Shown: positions 45,801 through 54,090, counted from the first letter of the stretch. The stretch: 64,000 bases of DNA from Leeuwenhoekiella aequorea (GCF_004104375.1 NZ_QOVM01000007.1:169577-233576); one strand, 5' to 3'. Program-made: numbers and translations. The notes: generated by a model not told the origin, from the sequence alone.

Positions 45801-46828
45801 GCTAGCTCTTCTTTAGCTTCAAATAATTCACTTACAATTTTATACGATTTTAAGCGTGCTGAGTGATCGTAAATATGAGAAATCACAATCAATTCATCTA
45901 CCTGCGTTTCTTTTTGAAACTGTGCTAATCCTGCTGCTATGGTTTGTTTAGACCCAATGAAAGTATAATGCATCATTTGTTCAATTTGCATACGCTCCAT
46001 TTCGCTCCATTCGCCTTGCATACTGGCCACGGGAGGAGAAAGTGGTTTTCTCGTATTTCTTATAACGCCTAACATAAAGCGCTTAGCACTAGTTGCAAGC
46101 CGCTGAGCTTCCTCATCTGTATCTGCAGCGATAACATTAACACAAGCCATAGCGTACGGCTTGTCTAATTGAGAAGATGATTTAAAATTTTGATGGTATA
46201 AACGCAGAGCATCGTGTAAATGTGTGGGAGCAAAATGACTTGCAAATGCATAAGGCAACCCTTTTTTACCGGCTAATTCTGCGCTAAATGTGCTTGACCC
46301 TAACAAATATAATGGTAACTCCACACCTTCACCAGGGGTAGCACGCACCGCTGCTGTAGCATTCTCTCTTGATAAGTAAACCTGAAGCTCATCAATGTTA
46401 TCTGGGAAATCCTGTACTGTTTCTTGTCGGTATCTACGCAACGCCATTGCAGTACGCTGATCTGTTCCCGGAGCACGGCCCAATCCAAGATCAATTCGGT
46501 TAGGGTATAAAGTTCCTAAAGTTCCAAATTGCTCTGCAACGACTAAGGGTGCATGATTAGGAAGCATAACTCCTCCAGATCCTACTCGTATAGTTGTAGT
46601 ACCACCAGCGATATGACCTATTAAAATGGTAGGCGCAGAACTGGCAAGACTTTCCATATTATGATGTTCTGATATCCAGAATCGTGTATATCCTAATTTC
46701 TCTACGTGTCTGGCTAGATCAAGACTTCTCTGAATTGCCTCTGATGCGGTAACACCCTCAACAATAGGAACCAAGTCCAAAACTGAAAATCTAGTATTTA
46801 AAAGTGCTGTTGATACATTATTTTCCAT
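45788..46828 (-). CDS. LLM-class flavin-dependent oxidoreductase
   Basis: 346 aa TIM barrel. FSVLDLVPIVEGVTASEAIQRSLDLARHVEKLGYTRFWISEHHNM, GSGGVMLPNHAPLVVAEQFGTL and LGLGRAPGTD are typical of the YhbW-like bacterial luciferase group 1. It would use FMN supplied by a separate reductase; the substrate is unknown. Its 3' end overlaps the VOC gene tail to tail. Confidence 0.9.
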   Translation of the reverse strand: MENNVSTALLNTRFSVLDLVPIVEGVTASEAIQRSLDLARHVEKLGYTRFWISEHHNMESLASSAPTILIGHIAGGTTTIRVGSGGVMLPNHAPLVVAEQFGTLGTLYPNRIDLGLGRAPGTDQRTAMALRRYRQETVQDFPDNIDELQVYLSRENATAAVRATPGEGVELPLYLLGSSTFSAELAGKKGLPYAFASHFAPTHLHDALRLYHQNFKSSSQLDKPYAMACVNVIAADTDEEAQRLATSAKRFMLGVIRNTRKPLSPPVASMQGEWSEMERMQIEQMMHYTFIGSKQTIAAGLAQFQKETQVDELIVISHIYDHSARLKSYKIVSELFEAKEELAYSS

Positions 46829-46894
46829 ACATTATATGTCGGTTTTCAAGTGCTTGCCTTACGATATATTAATAGCCATTTACAATTCTTATCT

Positions 46895-47380
46895 ATGATA
46901 ATTAACCACACTTATAAAGTTTCTACTCTGTATCAAAGTATTAAACTCATAAGAATCTGTATTCTTTTTTTATGTATCCTTTTATGCAGTTGTGGATCCA
47001 GAAATACAGAACCCAGAACCAGTCAATCAATCAATATAGGGTGTTATGGGTATACTAAAAACGGAGACACGATTACTCTTAAGGTCATTCAAAATGATTC
47101 TATTATTAAAGCCGCTCTAATGTACAAGTGGGCAGAAAAGGATAAAAATGATGGTAAATTTGAAGGTGTACAAATAGGTAATAGAATACGTGGTTTATAC
47201 ACCTTTACTTCTGAAGGCATCGTAAGTAAACGTGAGATGGTTTTTAAAATAGAAGACAGCTCCTTAGTTGAAGGCTATGGCGAGACTGTAAACAGTGCAG
47301 ATTCGGTTTATTTTAAAGATACCGACAAAATTAAATTCAATACAAAAATGCCTTTCAAATTAGGCAATTGTATTTACTAA
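46895..47380 (+). CDS. hypothetical lipoprotein
   Basis: 161 aa from ATG 46895, chosen because it shortens the run before the lipobox (ILFLCILLCSC, Cys33); 46850 is an alternative start. The mature part has GCYGYTKNGDTITLKVIQ, KWAEKDKNDGKFEG and ends MPFKLGNCIY, suggesting a small beta barrel resembling DUF-type lipoproteins. No family recognised. Two Cys (in IGCYGY and GNCIY) could pair. Confidence 0.6.
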   Translation: MIINHTYKVSTLYQSIKLIRICILFLCILLCSCGSRNTEPRTSQSINIGCYGYTKNGDTITLKVIQNDSIIKAALMYKWAEKDKNDGKFEGVQIGNRIRGLYTFTSEGIVSKREMVFKIEDSSLVEGYGETVNSADSVYFKDTDKIKFNTKMPFKLGNCIY

Positions 47381-47405
47381 TCTAAGTAGAAATTGTATTT
47401 TAGCT

Positions 47406-47428
47406 AGGTTATTTAAGTAAAATAACCT
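47406..47428. terminator. inverted repeat after the hypothetical lipoprotein gene
   Basis: Perfect 9-bp arms (AGGTTATTT/AAATAACCT) with a five-base loop, about 25 bases after the lipoprotein stop. There is no T run after it, so it is either a weak terminator or an operator for the LacI gene. Confidence 0.4.
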
Positions 47429-47464
47429 CCTAAATTTATATAACCGCTCAACTGATATTGAATC

Positions 47465-47480
47465 CCAAACAATGGTTTGG
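47465..47480. promoter_or_regulatory. candidate LacI-family operator
   Basis: A palindrome CCAAAC-AATG-GTTTGG located 13 bases upstream of the LacI-type regulator ATG. Its position suits autoregulation; no other copy was noticed in the window. Confidence 0.4.
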
Positions 47481-47493
47481 TTAACACCTATTC

Positions 47494-48537
47494 ATGAAAA
47501 AAAAGAGACCTTCTTTAAAGGATATTGCTGAAGTATTAAAAGTTTCTACAACAACAGTTTCCTTTGTCCTAAACGGCAAAGGCGAAGAAAAGAAAATTTC
47601 GAAGCAACTCATAACTAAGGTTGAGGATTATCTTAAAGAAATAAACTACAAACCTAACCTTGTTGCAAGAAGTCTACGTACCGGAAGCTCTAGAGTAATT
47701 GTTTTTATGGTAGAGGATATTAGCAATTATTTCTTTTCTAAAATAGGTCGCATTATTGAGGATATCGCTTACCAAAATGATTATAGGGTTCTCTTTTGTA
47801 GCACAGAAAATAACACAAAACGTGCGCAAGGTTTAATACAGCTTTTCCAAGAGCGACAAGTAGATGGTTTTATAATAGTTCCTCCTATTGGTATTGAAGA
47901 TGAAGTTATAAATCTAATTGAAAACGACACACCTGTTGTTTTATTTGATAGAAAAATAAAATCTGTAGATGTAGATTCGGTAACGCTAAATAATTATGAG
48001 GGAGCTACACTTATTGCAGAACATCTCATTGAAGAAGGATTCTCTAAAATGGCTTTCATTACTATTGATCTAGACTTACTGCAAATGAAAGATAGAATGC
48101 GGGGTTATGTTGACACGTTAGCGAAAAATAATATGGAACCCCTTCTACTAGAAATTCCCTATAATACTGCGAATGCGGTAGCTTGCAATACTGCTATTAC
48201 ACAGTTTCTTATTGAAAATCCAGATATTGATAGCATCTTTTTTTCTACAAATTACCTTGCTCAATACGGCCTCAAAGCGCTTTCAAACTATAATGAGCAA
48301 TTGATAAAGAAATTAGGAATAGCGTGTTTTGATGATAATATATTCTTTGAAATGTACTCACCATCCATAACTACCTTTGCACAGCCCATTGAACAGATGG
48401 GAGCTCAGCTAATGGATATTATGCTCGATAAATTAAATAATAAAGAAAATAAAACAGCCAATAAAGCTCGTGTTTCAAACGGAAACCTAATTATAAGAGA
48501 ATCTTCACTACGTAAAGAATCGATGCCATCTCAATAA
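47494..48537 (+). CDS. LacI-family transcriptional regulator
   Basis: 347 aa. The N-terminal LacI helix-turn-helix is SLKDIAEVLKVSTTTVSFVLNGKGEEKKIS, with the hinge YKPNLVARSLRTGSS. A periplasmic-binding-protein-like sensor domain follows (about 62-340; FMVEDISNYFFSKIGRIIED, DGFIIVPPIG, CFDDNIFFEMYSPSITT). In Bacteroidota such regulators often control sugar use, but no sugar catabolic gene is next to it; the downstream genes look metal related. The effector is unknown. Confidence 0.92.
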   Translation: MKKKRPSLKDIAEVLKVSTTTVSFVLNGKGEEKKISKQLITKVEDYLKEINYKPNLVARSLRTGSSRVIVFMVEDISNYFFSKIGRIIEDIAYQNDYRVLFCSTENNTKRAQGLIQLFQERQVDGFIIVPPIGIEDEVINLIENDTPVVLFDRKIKSVDVDSVTLNNYEGATLIAEHLIEEGFSKMAFITIDLDLLQMKDRMRGYVDTLAKNNMEPLLLEIPYNTANAVACNTAITQFLIENPDIDSIFFSTNYLAQYGLKALSNYNEQLIKKLGIACFDDNIFFEMYSPSITTFAQPIEQMGAQLMDIMLDKLNNKENKTANKARVSNGNLIIRESSLRKESMPSQ

Positions 48538-48627
48538 TAATCTCATTGATTCAATACAAAAATCAATTTTGTAGAGAATAAATAAAATTTAAGACCTTAA
48601 TTTTATCATTAAGATTATTTTTGCAGC

Positions 48628-48993
48628 GTGAAAAATCTCGTAATAATATTTGCTTTTTTAATGGTAATGCGACCCGCATTTCCATTTATGGAGTATTTAC
48701 TTGATTATGAATACATAAGCAACGTCCTTTGTGAGAACAAAGATGTGCCTGAGATGAATTGTAATGGGAAGTGTTATCTAATGAAGTCTCTTGCTGAAGC
48801 TTCAGAGAAAGAGTCCGGTCAAAAGAAAAAAAACAATTCTACTTCCATTGAACTATTACCTTTCATTTTAGTTGATTTAGCCATTTCTACACCCACTTAT
48901 TATTTAGAATATACTTCTGTAGATTTTCCTATGGTAGTAGACATATCTTCAGTTCAAACCTTCAATAGCCTTCTACGTCCTCCTATTGCTTAA
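48628..48993 (+). CDS. small Cys-motif membrane protein, copy 1
   Basis: 121 aa from a GTG start at 48628. One N-terminal hydrophobic helix (VIIFAFLMVMRPAFPFMEYLL) is followed by Cys35, Cys45 and Cys49 in CENKDVPEMNCNGKCYLM, then a charged stretch (EKESGQKKKNN). It ends SLLRPPIA. The spacing C-x9-C-x3-C is identical to the protein at 49479. I know of similar small proteins in flavobacteria but no assigned function; the Cys set suggests thiol or metal chemistry at the membrane. The first of six plus-strand genes. Confidence 0.75.
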   Translation: MKNLVIIFAFLMVMRPAFPFMEYLLDYEYISNVLCENKDVPEMNCNGKCYLMKSLAEASEKESGQKKKNNSTSIELLPFILVDLAISTPTYYLEYTSVDFPMVVDISSVQTFNSLLRPPIA

Positions 48994-49031
48994 TTAGAAA
49001 TAATATTTTTCCTAATTAAACAATTTACAAG

Positions 49032-49472
49032 ATGCGTATTACAAAAAACAAACTTGTGGTTATAACGTGTTGTGCCCTTTTGGGGATATTCAATTCGTGC
49101 CAAAATACCACAGAATTACAAAATCAATACAACAGTTTATTTGAAGAAGTTATCGCTGTGCACGATGAAATAATGCCAAAGATGACGCAGTTATCAAAAT
49201 TGCAACTTCAGATAAAAACAGATACTTTAATACAAGTAGACACAAAAGATGAGGCTCTTAAAAAACTACAAGCTTCTGATGATAGAATGATGACCTGGAT
49301 GCACACTTTTACAGATGAATATGTAAAGGATCGCAAACCGGTCTCCAAAATGTCACAAACTGAACTTGAAAACGGTATTGAAGGTCTTCAATCAGAACTC
49401 GAAGAAGTTGAGAGTTTAAGAGAATTCACTTACAGTAGTATTGACCTGGCTGAAGAAATTTTAAATAACTAA
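49032..49472 (+). CDS. small coiled-coil lipoprotein
   Basis: 146 aa. A lipoprotein signal ends at Cys23 (LLGIFNSCQN). The mature part is helical, with heptad-like Leu/Ile and many Glu/Lys (FEEVIAVHDEIMPKMTQLSKLQLQIK), plus Met-rich DDRMMTWMHTF. Lies between the two Cys-motif paralogues, 38 bases after the first and six before the second. Function unknown; Met and His residues could bind copper, but that is speculation. Confidence 0.7.
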   Translation: MRITKNKLVVITCCALLGIFNSCQNTTELQNQYNSLFEEVIAVHDEIMPKMTQLSKLQLQIKTDTLIQVDTKDEALKKLQASDDRMMTWMHTFTDEYVKDRKPVSKMSQTELENGIEGLQSELEEVESLREFTYSSIDLAEEILNN

Positions 49473-49478
49473 TTTAAG

Positions 49479-49850
49479 TTGAAAATTTTCTGGCCTCTTA
49501 TTGCTGCATTTATAATGCTGCGCCCGCTTATACCTATTGTTAACTATATAGTCAATTATGATTATATAGTAGATGAGTTGTGCGTAAACCGTGACAAGCC
49601 AGAACTTAATTGTAATGGTAGGTGTTATCTTATGCAGGCTCTCGCAGATGAAGCTTCTAAGAAAAAAGAATCTGAAGAACGTGGGGCTAAAAACAATTTG
49701 AATAGCAACATCGCTTTCTTTCATGCCCCAGGACAACTTTTAGAGTTATCCCTACTAAAATTAGAATCTAAGAACGTCGCGTGTGACACGTATGTTTCCA
49801 CTCACACAATTCAGTTTATTCAAAAACTGATAAAACCTCCCATTGTATAA
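49479..49850 (+). CDS. small Cys-motif membrane protein, copy 2
   Basis: 123 aa from TTG at 49479. N-terminal hydrophobic helix (PLIAAFIMLRPLIPIVNYIV), then Cys35, Cys45 and Cys49 in CVNRDKPELNCNGRCYLM. It shares LRP..P, Y-EY/DYI, LCxNxDxPExNCNGxCYLM and the C-terminal KPPIV/RPPIA end with the 48628 gene, so the two are paralogues. The charged middle (SKKKESEERGAKNN) is also shared in kind. Confidence 0.75.
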   Translation: MKIFWPLIAAFIMLRPLIPIVNYIVNYDYIVDELCVNRDKPELNCNGRCYLMQALADEASKKKESEERGAKNNLNSNIAFFHAPGQLLELSLLKLESKNVACDTYVSTHTIQFIQKLIKPPIV

Positions 49851-49953
49851 GAGCAAGTTTTAATAATAAGTACAGGTCAAATTAAGCGCAAGACCTGTTT
49901 CAATAACTAAAACGGTACTCATGATTGAATACCTACTAATCTTATACAATAAA

Positions 49954-50760
49954 ATGAAATCATTAAAAAACATACAATATCTATTTCTAGCTCTAAGTAT
50001 ACTTACTATATCTTGCTCAACAGACGACGATTCTTCAGAGAATTTATCTGGTGAGAATAACCTGACTATGGAGTTTGATAACAGTGTTAATGGAGATGAC
50101 TTAATCCTTAACACCACTGCATATACAAATAGTAATGGCGAGCGTATTACTATAAATCGCTTCAATTATATCGTAAGCAACTTCGTACTTATAGATTCTG
50201 AAGGCAATGAATTTACCTACCCTAAAGATGAAAGTTACTTTGTAATAAGTGAAGAAGCAGGTCTCAATGAAGTACAGCTAACAAACATTCCTGCTGGCGA
50301 ATATGTTGCTCTTCGATTTGGAGTAGGCGTAGATCAAGAAAAATATCTTCAGGGAGCAGAAGGTCAGGGCGATTTTTTACAAACTGCAGAATCTACAAAT
50401 ATGCTGTGGTCCTGGCTTACAGGCTATAAGTTTTTAAACTTTGAAGGATCATTTACTACTGCTGCAAATATTGAAGCTCAGGATTTTAAAATTCATATGG
50501 GAAGTCATGGCAGTAGTCTTGATAATTACAAAGAATTTACAGTAGATCTTCCTACAAAAGCTCTTGTAAGTTCTAATCTAAGTCCTATAGTGCATTTTAA
50601 AGTTGATGCGAATCAAATTCTAGACGGCCAAAACAAAATACTACTCAGTGAAAAATCTGTAGTTATGATTGACGAAGTGAAAAGTCCGCAGATTGCGACA
50701 AATGCAGCTGCAATGTTTAGCGTAGATCATATTCATAATGGTGAAAACCACGATCATTAA
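49954..50760 (+). CDS. mbnP: MbnP-family copper-binding-type lipoprotein
   Basis: 268 aa from ATG 49954, which gives a lipoprotein signal (FLALSILTISC, Cys21); the ATG at 49921 would lengthen it needlessly. The mature domain has the MbnP pattern: FDNSVNGDDLILNT, NRFNYIVSNFVLID, the Trp region MLWSWLTGYKFLNF with Trp152 and Trp154, and FKIHMGSHG. The C-terminus is His rich (DHIHNGENHDH). In studied systems MbnH oxidises a Trp of MbnP to kynurenine and MbnP then binds copper. Here the homology is by motif and neighbourhood; kynurenine formation is inference. Confidence 0.8.
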   Translation: MKSLKNIQYLFLALSILTISCSTDDDSSENLSGENNLTMEFDNSVNGDDLILNTTAYTNSNGERITINRFNYIVSNFVLIDSEGNEFTYPKDESYFVISEEAGLNEVQLTNIPAGEYVALRFGVGVDQEKYLQGAEGQGDFLQTAESTNMLWSWLTGYKFLNFEGSFTTAANIEAQDFKIHMGSHGSSLDNYKEFTVDLPTKALVSSNLSPIVHFKVDANQILDGQNKILLSEKSVVMIDEVKSPQIATNAAAMFSVDHIHNGENHDH

Positions 50761-50768
50761 CTAAATCT

Positions 50769-50797
50769 AAAGTCCGGCAGTACTTCTGCCGGACTTT
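50769..50797 (+). terminator. perfect hairpin between mbnP and mbnH
   Basis: A 12-bp uninterrupted GC-rich stem (AAAGTCCGGCAG and its complement) with a five-base loop, followed only by TTTAAT. It may attenuate, or stabilise the upstream mRNA, so that more MbnP than MbnH is made. Confidence 0.65.
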
Positions 50798-50810
50798 AAT
50801 CTATAAGAAT

Positions 50811-51863
50811 ATGAGAAATTTATTCAAATTTATCTTGATCTGTGGACTCGCTTTTCTTCAAGGATGCTCATCAAATGATGATTCAGCATACATTGCTATA
50901 GATGAAAATCTAGAAGTTGCTATTCCGGTTAATTTTCCAGAAATAAATTATGATCTTGGTTCAAATCCAATTACAAAAAATGGTTTTGAATTAGGTAAAA
51001 AATTATTCTATGACGGTAAATTATCTGCAAATGGTTTTATTTCCTGCGGGTTTTGTCACGAGCAGCGCACTGCTTTTACGCATCACGGGCATCAATTTAG
51101 TCACGGTATTGACGATCTAGAAGGGACACGCAACACACCTGCAATTCAAAATTTAGCTTTTCAAACTGAATTTTCCTGGGATGGCGCCACTTCCCATCTC
51201 GACCTATTTCCAATTATTCCCATAACAAATGAAGTAGAAATGGGGGAAACCCTATCTGGGGTGCTGGCTAAATTGAAAGCAGATGCCGAATATCAACGTT
51301 TATTTGCTTCCGCTTTTGAAGATGCCGAGATTAATAATGAAAATTTCTTAAAAGCACTCGCCCAATTTATGGTGATGATGATTTCTTCAAATTCTAAATA
51401 TGACAAATACGTTAGAAATGAAGATAATATTGAATTTTCAGCATTAGAAAAAGAAGGTTTCGCCATTTTTGAATCTAAATGTGCGAGTTGCCATAAAACA
51501 GATTTATTTACAGATAATAGTTTTAGAAACAACGGACTTCCACCCTATCCCGGTCTCAATGATATAGGAAGAGCAGCGGTTAGTGGAAGCCTATCAGACA
51601 ATTATAAATTTAAAATTCCAAGCTTACGCAATGTTGCTCTCACAGCACCTTATATGCATGATGGCCGCTTTGGTAGCTTAGAATCTGTTCTTAACTTCTA
51701 TAATTCTGGAGTAATCGATTCTGAAACTTTAGATCCTCAACTTAAACAAAATAGCAGACTAGGAATAGCATTGAGTACAGAGGAGCAAGAAGCATTAATT
51801 GCTTTCTTAAATACCCTTACAGACAATGAATATATTACCGATTCTCGCTTTGCAGAATATTAA
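50811..51863 (+). CDS. mbnH: di-haem cytochrome c peroxidase / MbnH-like
   Basis: 350 aa lipoprotein (GLAFLQGC, Cys19) of the CcpA/MauG/MbnH superfamily. Two CxxCH haem sites: Cys79-Cys82-His83 (CGFCH) and Cys224-Cys227-His228 (CASCH). GTRNTPAIQNLAFQTEFSWDG and SLRNVALTAPYMHDGRF are the family signatures. Adjacency to the MbnP gene makes an MbnH-type oxidase more likely than a plain peroxidase. It starts 50 bases after mbnP, beyond the hairpin. Confidence 0.88.
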   Translation: MRNLFKFILICGLAFLQGCSSNDDSAYIAIDENLEVAIPVNFPEINYDLGSNPITKNGFELGKKLFYDGKLSANGFISCGFCHEQRTAFTHHGHQFSHGIDDLEGTRNTPAIQNLAFQTEFSWDGATSHLDLFPIIPITNEVEMGETLSGVLAKLKADAEYQRLFASAFEDAEINNENFLKALAQFMVMMISSNSKYDKYVRNEDNIEFSALEKEGFAIFESKCASCHKTDLFTDNSFRNNGLPPYPGLNDIGRAAVSGSLSDNYKFKIPSLRNVALTAPYMHDGRFGSLESVLNFYNSGVIDSETLDPQLKQNSRLGIALSTEEQEALIAFLNTLTDNEYITDSRFAEY

Positions 51864-51873
51864 AAATATTGAA

Positions 51874-52860
51874 ATGAAAAAGTTTATATATATACAACTC
51901 ATTTTTGCATTTAGCTTATCGACATTCGCTAGTGAAGAAAATACAAATTCCCTCTACTTTGATAGCAATCCATTTTATAAATACACGTATGAAGACTGTG
52001 ACTTTTGTGGTTGCGGAAGCTCGGGAGGTGGTATGGGATACGGAACGGTAGGAAATGAAAATTTTATAGGACTACGTTACATCTACCAAAGTTATAAATC
52101 ACGAGATGGAATTTTTAATAATTCACCATGGGTCGATGAAAATTTTAATACACTTCAGTTATGGGGGAAAATTCCGGTGACGAAGAAATTAAGTTTAACT
52201 GCTATCGTTCCTTATCATTTTCACAATCGGGAGTTTATTAACAATACAACGCAACGTATAGATGGTTTAGGAGATATAAGTATTCTTGCTTTTTATTCAG
52301 TCATTACACCGGTACCCGACGGCCTTTTTGAAAATCAACAATCAAAATACAAACATAGTCTTGAGCTGGGTGGTGGTATTAAAATACCTACTGGTGACTA
52401 TAACCGGTCAAATAACGCAGGAAGTGTAAATCCTAGTTTTCAAGTGGGTACCGGAAGTTATGATTATGTGGCTGCATTAAATTATTCGGTAGGCTATAAG
52501 AATTGGGGACTTGGTTTTATGACCAATTATACATTCAAGACTGAAAACAAAGATGAATATCATTTTGGAGATCAATTTACCTATGGTGTGAATCTATCTA
52601 AGGTTTATAATACGGTTAAAATTGATAAAATCATTCCATTTATAGGACTTGCCGGTGAGGTATTCAATGAAAATGAAAGTTATGGATTGCCTGTCGCTGA
52701 CACACAAGGATCTGTTATATTTACAAGAATAGGTACCGAATTATCTTTAGGAAAATTAAGCACCGGTGTAAATTTTATGCTACCCCTAACCCAGAATTTA
52801 AACTCGGGTAATGTAGAAGCTAATTATCGATTGGGTTTACATTTAAATTATACATTATAA
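51874..52860 (+). CDS. outer-membrane beta-barrel protein with N-terminal Cys cluster
   Basis: 328 aa from ATG 51874, which gives a signal peptide (MKKFIYIQLIFAFSLSTFAS); the ORF ATG at 51826 lies inside mbnH. Directly after the signal peptide is CDFCGCGSSGGGMGYG (Cys42, 45, 47), then alternating amphipathic strands (LRYIYQSYKSRDGI, LGGGIKIPTGDY, LGFMTNYTFKTE, YRLGLHLNYTL) as in transporter-type barrels. Likely outer-membrane metal or substrate channel; ligand unknown. It starts ten bases after mbnH. Confidence 0.8.
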   Translation: MKKFIYIQLIFAFSLSTFASEENTNSLYFDSNPFYKYTYEDCDFCGCGSSGGGMGYGTVGNENFIGLRYIYQSYKSRDGIFNNSPWVDENFNTLQLWGKIPVTKKLSLTAIVPYHFHNREFINNTTQRIDGLGDISILAFYSVITPVPDGLFENQQSKYKHSLELGGGIKIPTGDYNRSNNAGSVNPSFQVGTGSYDYVAALNYSVGYKNWGLGFMTNYTFKTENKDEYHFGDQFTYGVNLSKVYNTVKIDKIIPFIGLAGEVFNENESYGLPVADTQGSVIFTRIGTELSLGKLSTGVNFMLPLTQNLNSGNVEANYRLGLHLNYTL

Positions 52861-52881
52861 ATCGAATACTGTAAAAAAATT

Positions 52882-52925
52882 AAGTCTCTACAACAACCAT
52901 TGGTTTATGTAGAGGCTTTTTCTTT
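52882..52925 (+). terminator. terminator of the mbnP-mbnH block
   Basis: Stem AAGTCTCTACA/TGTAGAGGCTT with one G-T pair, then TTTTTCTTT. It ends the plus-strand group that began at 48628. Confidence 0.8.
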
Positions 52926-53214
52926 AGAAGAAAACTGCCCAAAAAATGCGACATGTTATTTATAAAATTATTAGCTAGTTTCATTTAATCTTCCAAGAGA
53001 TTTATCTACTCTACAAGTATATCTTAACCTCTCTAGCTTATATAATAAAAAATTGACATTAACATTTAAAATTTGATTTTAACAAAAATTCTTAACTACC
53101 CGTTAAAACGCTATTAATTAGAATTTTATAAACTTCTCTGTATTGGTTAATATCTAAATTAGTAATTATAATAGTTTGATTAAACTTTCAATAATTCTAA
53201 AAAAAAAAATAATC
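52926..53214. other. AT-rich gap before the SDR gene
   Basis: About 290 bases, very AT rich, with no ORF, RNA gene or strong repeat seen. A long upstream region of the SDR gene would fit a regulated promoter, but no exact TAnnTTTG box was found; TATAATAGTTTG near 53170 is only close. Confidence 0.5.
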
Positions 53215-54084
53215 ATGGAGAATCCAAAAACAAAATATCCACAACCGCCCTTTGATACTAAAATGCAAGATGAACCTGGTGTAAGTTCAGAAATGAGTCC
53301 AAAACCAGACTATGGCAAAGACAGTTACAAAGCCTCCAATAAGTTAACAGGTAAAGTTGCAGTAATTACCGGAGGAGATTCTGGAATAGGAAGAGCCGTA
53401 TCTTATGCTTTTGCTCTTGAAGGCGCAAAAGTTGTCATTAGCTATTTAGATGAAGATGAAGACGCAGAAGAAGTGGCGCGTGAAATTGAAGAAATGAATG
53501 GTGAAGTACTAATTATTCCTGGAGATATTCGAGAAGAAGCTCATTGCAAATTAATCATTGATGAAACCATAAATAAATTCGGCAGGTTAGATATTCTAGT
53601 AAATAATGCGGCTTTTCAGATGGCGCATTCCAGTCTTCAGGAAGTTTCTGCAGAAGAGTGGGATAAAACATTCAGAACAAATATTTACGCCCCATTCTAT
53701 TTATGCAAAGCTGCAGAACCTCATCTAAAGCCTGGTAGTAGCGTAATTAATACTACATCTGTAAATGCGTATCAACCCAGCGAAAGCTTAGTTTCCTATG
53801 CTGCCACTAAAGGAGCAATAAAAAACTTTACATCAAGTATGGCTCAATTATGGGGAGAGAAAGGGATACGTGTTAATGCCGTAGCTCCGGGACCTATATG
53901 GACACCTCTTATACCAGCAACTTTACCAGAAGAAAAAGTAAAAAACTTCGGAAAGAAAACACCTCTTGGACGACCAGGACAGCCCGTAGAAATGGCTCCC
54001 ATTTATGTTCTTCTAGCTTCAGATGAAGGAAGCTATATTTCAGGAGCAACTGTTGAAGCGACCGGAGGTCGTTATACAATTTAA
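53215..54084 (+). CDS. SDR oxidoreductase (YghA/glucose-dehydrogenase-like)
   Basis: 289 aa from ATG 53215 (MENPKTKYPQPPFDTK); the ORF ATG at 53176 lies in AT-rich leader. The N-terminal ~45 residues (rich in Pro/Asp) are the stress-associated extension of the YghA/GSP39 group. Rossmann TGGDSGIGRA, NNAAFQM, Ser in NTTSVNAYQPS, and catalytic YAATKGA. It reduces or oxidises an aldehyde, sugar or alcohol with NAD(P). A solitary gene with a terminator behind it. Confidence 0.92.
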   Translation: MENPKTKYPQPPFDTKMQDEPGVSSEMSPKPDYGKDSYKASNKLTGKVAVITGGDSGIGRAVSYAFALEGAKVVISYLDEDEDAEEVAREIEEMNGEVLIIPGDIREEAHCKLIIDETINKFGRLDILVNNAAFQMAHSSLQEVSAEEWDKTFRTNIYAPFYLCKAAEPHLKPGSSVINTTSVNAYQPSESLVSYAATKGAIKNFTSSMAQLWGEKGIRVNAVAPGPIWTPLIPATLPEEKVKNFGKKTPLGRPGQPVEMAPIYVLLASDEGSYISGATVEATGGRYTI

Positions 54085-54090
54085 ATATAT

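Noticed and set aside
49461..49736. 91-aa antisense ORF over the second Cys-motif gene
   Set aside because: Shadow of the plus-strand gene; the plus frame has the conserved Cys motif and signal helix.
53215..54084. SDR as the missing 3-ketocapnine reductase
   Set aside because: Its long Pro/Asp N-terminal extension fits the YghA stress group, and it lies 11 kb away from capA/capB.
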